45,715 nt of DNA from Dehalococcoidia bacterium (GTDB lineage: Bacteria > Chloroflexota > Dehalococcoidia > Lucifugimonadales > UBA3495), in NCBI GenBank assembly GCA_022823505.1, contig JAJEIA010000130.1, positions 1-45,715 on the forward strand, written 5' to 3'. Numbering within the stretch: the stretch's first letter is position 1; the number at the start of each line of letters is the position of its first letter. Of the stretch, positions 40,147 through 45,715 are shown piece by piece. The notes under the pieces were generated by a model that saw only the letters and a program-made list of their open reading frames with translations, was not told where the DNA came from and did no database searches. The position numbers and the translations under genes were made by a program.

Positions 40147-41562
40147 TCAGAACTCGGCGTTGCGGGGGGTGCGGGGGAAGGCGATGATGTCCCGGATGTT
40201 CTGCATGCCGGTGGCAAACTGCACGGTGCGCTCGAAGCCGAGCCCGAAGCCGGCATGGGGCGCGGTGCCGTAGCGGCGCAGATCCAGGTACCACCAGTAC
40301 GGGGCGTCGTCGAGGCCAGCCTCGATCATGCGGCGCTGGAGCACGTCCAGGCGTTCCTCGCGTTGGCTGCCGCCGATGATCTCGCCGATACGAGGGACGA
40401 GGACGTCCATGGCGCGAACGGTCTCGCCCTGGTCGCCCGGGCCCGGCGAGTTGAGGCGCATGTAGAAGGCCTTGATGGCGCTGGGGTAGTCTGTGACGAT
40501 GACCGGCCGGCCCACCTTGCGCTCGGTGAGGTAGCGCTCGTGCTCGGACTGGAGGTCGGCGCCCCATTCCACCGGATACTCGAAGGACTCTCCGGAGGAC
40601 TGGAGGGCGGCGACGGCCTCGGTGTAGGTCATGCGCTCGAAGTCGGAGTTGGCGATGTCCTCCAGGGTCTGGATGAGTTCCTGGTCGTAGAAGCGGTTGA
40701 AGAAGGCCATGTCCTCGGGGCAGTTTTCCAGCACGTGGGCGAAGATGCTGCGCAGGAAGTCCTCGGCCAACTGGGCCAGTCCGTCCAGATCGCAGAAGGC
40801 AACCTCGGGCTCGACCATCCAGAACTCGGCCAGGTGGCGCGAGGTGTTGGAGTTCTCGGCGCGGAAGGTGGGGCCGAAGGTGTACACGTCGGACATGGAC
40901 TGGGCGAAGATCTCCGCCTCGAGCTGACCACTGACGGTCAGGAAGGCGGGTCGGCCGAAGAAGTCGGCGTCGTTGTCGACCTGTCCCTGGGCCATGGGCA
41001 GGTTGTTGAGGTCCAGGGTGGTGGCGCGGAACATGGCGCCGGCGCCCTCGGCGTCGCTGGCGGTGATGATGGGGGTCTGGATATAAAGGAAGCCGCGCTC
41101 CTGGAAGAACTTGTGGATGCCGAAGGCCATGGCGTTGCGCACGCGGGCGACGGCGCCGAAGGTGTTGGTGCGCGGACGCAGGTGGGCCAGCTCCCGCAGG
41201 AACTCCAGGGTGTGCCGCTTCTTCTGCAGCGGGTACTCCTCGGGGTCCGCGCCGCCCAGCAGTTCGAGGCCGGCGGCAGCAACCTCGTACTTCTGCCCAC
41301 GGCCGAGGGAATCCTGCAGTACGCCGTCGGCGCTGATGCTGCACCCCGTGGTGAGCCCGTTGACCAGTGAGTAGTCGGGGCAGTTGGCGTCAACCACGAT
41401 CTGCAGGTCGGCCAGGGTCGACCCGTCGTTGATCTGCACGAAGGCAACGCCGCCGGAGGAACGAACGGTCTTGACCCAGCCCTTGACGTTGACGGGGCCA
41501 GGAATATCGCCGGAGCTCTCGGCGGAGAGGAGGTCTTTAATGCGGGTGCGATGGGCAGGCAT
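40147..41562 (-). CDS. asnS: Asparaginyl-tRNA synthetase
   Basis: 471 residues, class IIb aminoacyl-tRNA synthetase that charges tRNA-Asn. The anticodon-binding OB-fold is at the N-terminus ([20 protein letters not shown]). Motif 1 is near [20 protein letters not shown], motif 2 is [20 protein letters not shown] and motif 3 is [35 protein letters not shown] and the ENSNTSRH loop are AsnRS-type rather than AspRS-type. It stands alone. A possible extended -10 (minus TGCTAAAAT near 41596-41601) lies upstream. The start is ATG 41562. Confidence 0.96.
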   Translation of the reverse strand: MPAHRTRIKDLLSAESSGDIPGPVNVKGWVKTVRSSGGVAFVQINDGSTLADLQIVVDANCPDYSLVNGLTTGCSISADGVLQDSLGRGQKYEVAAAGLELLGGADPEEYPLQKKRHTLEFLRELAHLRPRTNTFGAVARVRNAMAFGIHKFFQERGFLYIQTPIITASDAEGAGAMFRATTLDLNNLPMAQGQVDNDADFFGRPAFLTVSGQLEAEIFAQSMSDVYTFGPTFRAENSNTSRHLAEFWMVEPEVAFCDLDGLAQLAEDFLRSIFAHVLENCPEDMAFFNRFYDQELIQTLEDIANSDFERMTYTEAVAALQSSGESFEYPVEWGADLQSEHERYLTERKVGRPVIVTDYPSAIKAFYMRLNSPGPGDQGETVRAMDVLVPRIGEIIGGSQREERLDVLQRRMIEAGLDDAPYWWYLDLRRYGTAPHAGFGLGFERTVQFATGMQNIRDIIAFPRTPRNAEF

Positions 41563-41637
41563 GGCGGGCCTCCGGGGGAGGGGATTATTGGGCGGATTTT
41601 AGCATAGGGCAATTGGCCTATGACCGGCGAGGATGGC

Positions 41638-41643
41638 TATAAT
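41638..41643 (+). promoter_or_regulatory. -10 of the Schlafen-type gene
   Basis: TATAAT (41638-41643), 42 nt before ATG 41685. No good -35 is found 17 nt upstream (the nearest is TTGGCC at 19 nt). Confidence 0.4.
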
Positions 41644-41684
41644 GACCATGTGTTCGGATATGCGATAAGCCGGGAGATGCGCCG

Positions 41685-42540
41685 ATGACACGCGACGAAA
41701 TTTCCAATTTGGTCGCACGGGGAGAGTCCGAAACGCTGGAGTTCAAAAAGAGTACCGGCGAACGGGTCGAGGCCGCTAAAACTACGTGCGCCATGCTGAA
41801 TCATCGCGGGGGCGTCGTGCTGATTGGCGTTGCCGAGGACGGAACCGTCGTCGGCCAGGATGTGGGCGACGGCACGATTGAGCGCGTGGCGGCGGAGTTG
41901 CAAAATATCGACCCGCCCGTTTTCCCCACCATAGACCCTGTTCCCCTGGGGGATGGCAAAACAGTGCTGATGATACGAGTCAGCCGTGGAGCGATGCGGC
42001 CTTACGCCCACAAAAACATCCCTTACCGCAGAGTCGGCAATACCACCCGGCGTATGACACAGGAAGAGTATAGCCAAACTTTGCTTGAACGGATGCACAA
42101 CGAGGAGCGTTGGGAAAACCAGCCGGCCGTCGGCTGGTCAATTGATGACCTGGACCTTGACGAGCTCCGTCGCACAGTCGTCGAATCGATCAGGATGAGC
42201 AGAGGCGATCCCGGGACTACCGACCCTGAGGATTTACTGTTGGGCATGGGCCTCATCAAGGACGGCGCATTGCTGCGAGCCGCCGTTGCGTTGTTCGGAA
42301 ACAACCGGCGCGTGGCAGCCGAGTGGACTCAGTGTCTATTGAGAGTTGCCCGTTTCCAAGGTATTGACCGAACCGAGTTTCTGGACAACCGGCAATTCCG
42401 CGGCAACGCCTTTACGCTGCTAACCCAAGCGGAACGATTTATACAGGAGCATCTGCCCATTGCGGGGCGTATTGTGCAATCTTCTTTCGTGCGTCAGGAC
42501 GAGCCTTTGTACCCGCCGTTGGCGCTGCGCGAAGCTTTAG
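41685..42540 (+). pseudogene. Schlafen/AlbA-type ATP-binding gene, 5' part, broken by IS insertion
   Basis: The first 285 codons have the AlbA_2/Schlafen domain (GESETLEFKKSTGERVEAAK, then GGVVLIGVAEDGTVVGQDVG and YRRVGNTTRRMTQEEY). A middle part follows (DPEDLLLGMGLIKDGALLRA, FGNNRRVAAEWTQCLLRVAR) up to YPPLALREAL. In the family this is directly followed by ALCHRDY and the GHKL-like end, so about 190 or more residues are missing. The frame then runs 41 nt into the IS and stops at 42581. The interruption point is the IS left end at 42541. Confidence 0.85.
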
Positions 42541-44251
42541 CCCGAATCCACCGAAGGGATACTGCAGCAGTGGTCAGATGAGGGATTAGGGGTCAGGGAA
42601 CGTGCTGGCGGTGGCCTGATGTCGGTGAGATGGACGATGCGGAGTGTAGCGGCCACGCCAGAGGGATTTTGACGGCCTGTGGTAGGGGGCTGGGCGCGAT
42701 TTTCGACCCCAGATCTCAGGCGGAGACCGTCAGGGGCCCAGCCTGGGCGCTGATGTGCCAGACAGTTGGGTAATCTGTTGGACAGGTCAAAGGCCGAGGG
42801 CGTGATCAAGAAGGGAGTGGCAGGGCACGCAATCGTGCCAAGGCAGAGCTGAACTGGTTTTGCCAGGGCCAGCCCTGGGGCAGGTGCAAGGTGAGGCGAC
42901 GTGCCTTGCGGGTGATGCGTCCGGCGAGGGAGAAGAAACGTCGTCGGAGTGTCTTGGTGGTGGCCACCGGCTCGCCCAGCCCGATGCGCGTCGTCCAGCG
43001 GGCCAGATTGTGGGCGATGACTTGCACCGCCAGCCCGGCGGCGTTGGCGGGAAAGCGGCCCGAGGGGAGATGGTTGAGGCCAACGCCGTACTTGAGGTCA
43101 CGGATGGCATTCTCGATCTCGGCGTGGCGGCGATGATCTGCTTCCAGATCCAGGGTGTCGCCGTCTCTGTCAGTGATGAAGGCGTGATAGCTGTATTTGG
43201 TAAGCAGGGCCAACTGGGAGCCGGGCGTGGGTTGCACCCGCCGGACGATGAGCCGCACCGGCGCGGCGTCGGGCTCACTGGCAAAGGGGGTATAGATGGT
43301 CTCGGACACGTCGGCGGCTCCCTCCATCCAGTAAGGGATGGGCGTCCAATCCTCTTCAGGTATGGCCTCGATCAGGTTGCGCAGTACGGCGTGCTGGCGG
43401 ACGGTGATGGAGTAGCGGACCTTCTGGTCATGACAGGCGGCCACGATACCGTGGGTGTAGAAACCGCTGTCCGCCCGTACGGTCAGTGGTCCGGCGGCTC
43501 CGGCGTAGCGCACTCGGCTCACCGTCTCGCGCAGGAAATTGGCAGCGCCCCGAGCCGTGTTGGCGCGTCCTTGGCGCAGCCTTGCCATCAGTACGTCGCC
43601 CGTGCTGGCGGCGACGGCCAACAGCGGGTGATAGTCCCGCTGGCCAGTGTAGTTGTGCCGACGCGCACCCTCCTTGCTCAGCCCGTAGGTCTCACAGACC
43701 GTGGAGTCCAGGTCGATGGTCAACGGATCATCGCCTGGTCCAACTCCAGTTGCCCAGGCTCGGGCCAGCACCTCCCGGCTCACCCGATCCAACTGGCGCG
43801 CATGGCCCCACCGGAAACTGCGCAGAAAGGTCCCCAAGGTGGACGGCGCCTTGACCGTGCAGCCCAGCACCTGCTCTGTACCGCCAGCCCGTAACGCGTC
43901 GGCATCGTCAATGCAGTCACCACCGGCCAGCGCCGATGCCACCAGCGTCAGCACCTTGTCTCCCGCAGTCGCTCGCCCTGGCGCATCTCCCAGGTGAACG
44001 TGGCGGTCCACCAGCACACCCAGTCCCAGGTGGTGGGCCAAGGTGATGGGCAAAAGCAGTCCAGCATTGGTCACCAGGCGATGATCGTCGAAGGCAACGT
44101 GGATGCGGTCTGACTGCTCGCGTGGTAGCATCCGATGAGTGCTCCTTGTTTCAGGTTGGTTTTCTGTTTCAAAAACCATTATCCCCGAAGCCGGGAGCAC
44201 TTTCTTATCCCTTTACCGCACCGACACCCTCATCCTTTCGGTGGATTGGGG
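42541..44251. mobile_element. IS1380-family insertion sequence, complete, 1711 bp
   Basis: Terminal inverted repeats are 20 bp with two mismatches: left CCCGAATCCACCGAAGGGAT (42541-42560), right reading inward CCCCAATCCACCGAAAGGAT (44232-44251). The 5-bp target duplication TTTAG is at 42536-42540 and 44252-44256. It carries one transposase on the minus strand and a 265-nt non-coding 3' end (42541-42805). Intact ends and reading frame suggest recent activity. It interrupts the Schlafen-type gene. Confidence 0.92.
42806..44131 (-). CDS. IS1380-family transposase
   Basis: 441 residues, DDE transposase of the IS1380 family. The three catalytic acids are recognisable as TIDLDSTVCETYG, VRADSGFYTHGI and AEIENAIRDLKYGVGL, with conserved NYTGQRDYHPLLAVAASTGD after the first. 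It cuts and pastes the surrounding element. I chose the ATG at 44131 (LPREQSDRIHVAFDDHRLV) because AAGGAG lies 10 nt before it; the frame is open to 44200 without a ribosome site. Full length for the family, no frameshift. Confidence 0.92.
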   Translation of the reverse strand: MLPREQSDRIHVAFDDHRLVTNAGLLLPITLAHHLGLGVLVDRHVHLGDAPGRATAGDKVLTLVASALAGGDCIDDADALRAGGTEQVLGCTVKAPSTLGTFLRSFRWGHARQLDRVSREVLARAWATGVGPGDDPLTIDLDSTVCETYGLSKEGARRHNYTGQRDYHPLLAVAASTGDVLMARLRQGRANTARGAANFLRETVSRVRYAGAAGPLTVRADSGFYTHGIVAACHDQKVRYSITVRQHAVLRNLIEAIPEEDWTPIPYWMEGAADVSETIYTPFASEPDAAPVRLIVRRVQPTPGSQLALLTKYSYHAFITDRDGDTLDLEADHRRHAEIENAIRDLKYGVGLNHLPSGRFPANAAGLAVQVIAHNLARWTTRIGLGEPVATTKTLRRRFFSLAGRITRKARRLTLHLPQGWPWQNQFSSALARLRALPLPS

Positions 44252-44256
44252 TTTAG

Positions 44257-44330
44257 CTGCCTGTACGAGATCCGGGTCCACCTCAGACCTCCGGGCCATT
44301 CTCCCTCAGGTTGGCGATGTACTCCGCCCC
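44257..44330 (+). pseudogene. Possible 3' remnant of the Schlafen-type gene
   Basis: If the IS and one TTTAG are removed, the sequence reads on from REAL, but a shifted frame is needed to see the family tail: VRDPG ... GPFSLRLAMYS resembles HRDYS..GGSVSLAIYDDR of the group. Short and frameshifted, so it decayed after the insertion. Weak match by eye. Confidence 0.3.
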
Positions 44331-44623
44331 GGTTCTGGCTGGCATGGCACGACTCCTGTGTCTGTCTGCCTTGTGGTTCCCGGAATGGAATCACGCTGTT
44401 CTTGGGGCGTCATTGTCTGCTGGTTCCACAGGCTCACCATTTCATCGCGAGCCTGTCGAATTCATCCTGAGCTTTTCGAAGGAAAGGGCATTGCAGCGAT
44501 TCGCGGGGTGGAATTCAGGGCAATCATTCAATCACAGAAATCACGGTTCAGACTATGATACGATTCGGCCGTGTTGCGACAGTCTCACCATTTTATTCTG
44601 AACATGTCGAAGGAGTACGAAAG
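44331..44623. other. Non-coding stretch before the ABM-fold genes
   Basis: No plausible gene. A dispersed-repeat-like patch (TCATCGCGAGCCTGTCGAA, then CATCCTGAGCTTTTCGAAGG) lies at 44446-44490, and CTGAACATGTCGAAGGAG at 44600-44617 is a related copy. The latter supplies the AAGGAG ribosome site of the next gene. Confidence 0.5.
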
Positions 44624-44941
44624 ATGTATGTGATCATCGCGCCCATTCAGATCAAGCCGGGCTGCAAGCAGCAGTTCATGGACGCCATTATCCCAGATGC
44701 CATCGGCTCGGTGAACGATGAGCCCGGGTGCCGACGCTTCGACGTCATCCAGGACGCCGGCGACGAGAACCGCATCTGGCTCTATGAAGTCTACGACGAC
44801 GAGGCGGCCTTCCAGGCCCACACCCAGGCGCCCCACTTCATCAAGTTTCGCGACGCCACCGCCGACATCCGCGTCGAGGGCATCCAGGGTGCGGCCCGCG
44901 GCAGCACCAATGTCTGGCCCACCGACGCCGAGTGGAAGTAG
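44624..44941 (+). CDS. Antibiotic-biosynthesis-monooxygenase (ABM) fold protein, copy 1
   Basis: 105 residues. The dimeric alpha/beta ferredoxin-like ABM fold is shown by MYVIIAPIQIKPGCKQQFMD, EPGCRRFDVIQDAGDENRIW and LYEVYDDEAAFQAHTQAPHF. Family members are often small monooxygenases, heme-degrading or quinol-oxidising; none of the catalytic types can be assigned. Start ATG with AAGGAG 9 nt upstream. It ends in WPTDAEWK like the next gene, 10 nt away, so the two form a tandem pair. Confidence 0.85.
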   Translation: MYVIIAPIQIKPGCKQQFMDAIIPDAIGSVNDEPGCRRFDVIQDAGDENRIWLYEVYDDEAAFQAHTQAPHFIKFRDATADIRVEGIQGAARGSTNVWPTDAEWK

Positions 44942-44951
44942 GAGAAGTGCC

Positions 44952-45272
44952 ATGTACGTCATCATCGCCCCCATTCAGATCAAGGAAGGCTGCAAGGACG
45001 AATTCGTCAAGGCGTTGCTGCCCAACGCTCAAGCGGCCGCCAACACCGAACCTGGCTGCCTGCGCTTCGACGTGATTCAGGACGCCGGTGACCCCAACCG
45101 GCTCTGGGTCTACGAAATCTACGTCGACGAGGACGCTTTCAAGGCCCATCAGGCGTCCGAGCACTATCTCAAGGCGATCGAGGCCATGGGTCCCATGCGG
45201 GCCGACCCGGTGCTGCAGGGGGCGGCCCGGGGCAGCGCCAACGTCTGGCCCACCGACGCCGAGTGGAAGTAA
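44952..45272 (+). CDS. ABM-fold protein, copy 2
   Basis: 106 residues, homologous to the previous protein throughout: MYVIIAPIQIKEGCKDEFVK, EPGCLRFDVIQDAGDPNRLW, YEIYVDEDAFKAHQASEHYL and the identical tail RGSANVWPTDAEWK-type end. The middle is more diverged (KAIEAMGPMRADPVLQ). GGAG 7 nt before ATG 44952. The two may form a heterodimer or two related homodimers. Confidence 0.85.
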   Translation: MYVIIAPIQIKEGCKDEFVKALLPNAQAAANTEPGCLRFDVIQDAGDPNRLWVYEIYVDEDAFKAHQASEHYLKAIEAMGPMRADPVLQGAARGSANVWPTDAEWK

Positions 45273-45297
45273 CTGTTGCTCCCTATCCCCTGGGAGA

Positions 45298-45346
45298 GGA
45301 CCCGTTAATATCCCCTTTCCCCCAGGGAGAGGGTTAGGATGAGGGT
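45298..45346. repeat. Dispersed GGGAGAGGGTTAGG-type repeat
   Basis: CCCCTTTCCCCCAGGGAGAG followed by GGTTAGGATGAGGGTGAG is a commonly dispersed intergenic repeat, with partial inverted symmetry (CCCT..AGGG). It lies just before the RidA start and provides its ribosome-site-like GAGGGTGAG. Confidence 0.5.
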
Positions 45347-45350
45347 GAGA

Positions 45351-45715
45351 ATGGCTAAAACGATTCTGCAGAGCAGCGAAGTCGCGACTCCCGCCGGCAT
45401 CATGTCCCAAGGAGTAGCCGTCCCGGCCGGCCGGATGGTGTTCGCCTCCGGGCAGGTGGCCCGCGGAGTTGACGGCCAGCTTGTGGGCCGCGGCGACATC
45501 CGCGCCCAGACCCGCAAGGTCCTGGAGAATACGCAGGCGGTGCTGGCCGAGGCTGGCGCCACGCTGGACGACGTGGTGAAGGTGACCGTGTTTGTGACCA
45601 ACATTGCGGAGCACTTCTCCGCCATTCACGAGGTGCGCGCCGAATTCTTCAAGTCGGACTACCCGGCCAGCACTTTGGTCGAGATCAGCCGCCTCGTCGA
45701 CCCCGACATGCTTAT
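45351..45715 (+). CDS. RidA/YjgF-family protein, truncated at the window end
   Basis: At least 121 residues, running past 45715. It begins MAKTILQSSEVATPAGIMSQ, continues VPAGRMVFASGQVARGVDGQ and IRAQTRKVLENTQAVLAEAG, and ends ASTLVEISRLVDPDM in the window. These are the RidA/YER057c signature segments; RidA hydrolyses reactive enamines/imines from amino-acid metabolism. The catalytic arginine normally sits after the strand in PARxxVEV-type context, here PASTLVEI, so Arg is replaced at that site and the deaminase activity is doubtful. Start ATG 45351; ATG 45339 in the same frame is an alternative. Confidence 0.85.
   Translation, partial: MAKTILQSSEVATPAGIMSQGVAVPAGRMVFASGQVARGVDGQLVGRGDIRAQTRKVLENTQAVLAEAGATLDDVVKVTVFVTNIAEHFSAIHEVRAEFFKSDYPASTLVEISRLVDPDML

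Noticed and set aside
1..45715. CRISPR arrays, tRNA or rRNA genes, phage structural genes
   Set aside because: No regularly spaced direct repeats, cloverleaf-type sequences, rRNA landmarks or phage-type proteins were seen on either strand.

Overview
The window looks like part of a high-GC Chloroflexota chromosome, probably a Dehalococcoidia/SAR202-type lineage. This is inferred from gene content: an alternative complex III (ACIII) operon next to CcmF/CcmH cytochrome c maturation genes, lipoprotein substrate-binding proteins with EVTREV-type linkers, and large secreted proteins with threonine/proline linkers. No rRNA, tRNA or CRISPR array was seen.

Layout. 1-410: remnant of a Uma2-like gene behind three short GGTC palindromes. 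411-7585 (minus): a ROK sugar kinase, a TlpA-like thioredoxin, a secreted Ig-like protein, two related coiled-coil proteins, a CcmI-like peptide, CcmF, CcmH and a cytochrome c lipoprotein. 7595-8537: a broken copy of the ccmH 5' half and a PIN toxin/antitoxin pair. 8624-17655 (minus): the ACIII operon (actE, two actD, two NrfD-family subunits, actB2, actB1, actA, a small membrane protein), led by a strong sigma70-type promoter overlapped by a CRP/FNR-like palindrome. 17656-18868: non-coding DNA with palindromes and a serially hairpinned segment that may be a structured RNA. 18869-20605: a large exported protein. 20816-23643 (plus): a split thiamine-diphosphate (ThDP) decarboxylase (sulfopyruvate/phosphonopyruvate decarboxylase-like), a toxin/antitoxin-like pair, a small membrane protein, and a third ThDP-domain protein whose cofactor motif has decayed. 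Then come a DtxR-family regulator (minus), another exported protein (plus), a HAD hydrolase and an AbiJ-like protein (minus), and a divergent iron-type ABC pair (ATPase minus, binding protein plus) with no permease. 31620-39895 (minus): four tandem paralogous family-5 substrate-binding lipoproteins, each with its own promoter and most with a terminator-like hairpin, and no transporter genes beside them. 40147-45715: asparaginyl-tRNA synthetase, a Schlafen/AlbA-type gene interrupted by a complete IS1380-like element with a 5-bp target duplication, two tandem antibiotic-biosynthesis-monooxygenase-fold proteins, and a RidA-family gene running off the end.

How the genes work together. ACIII oxidises quinol and passes electrons to c-type cytochromes. 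CcmF, CcmH and the thioredoxin attach heme to those cytochromes, so the left third is one respiratory module. The right half is dominated by uptake lipoproteins and exported proteins. Many promoters share a TTGAC(A/G) -35, a 17-nt spacer and a TAnnnT -10, often with an extended TG.

The most unusual points are the ThDP cluster with its apparent pseudoenzyme, the four orphan binding proteins with duplicated promoters, the ccmH fragment plus toxin/antitoxin inserted in the respiratory locus, and the structured intergenic segment near 18.2-18.6 kb.
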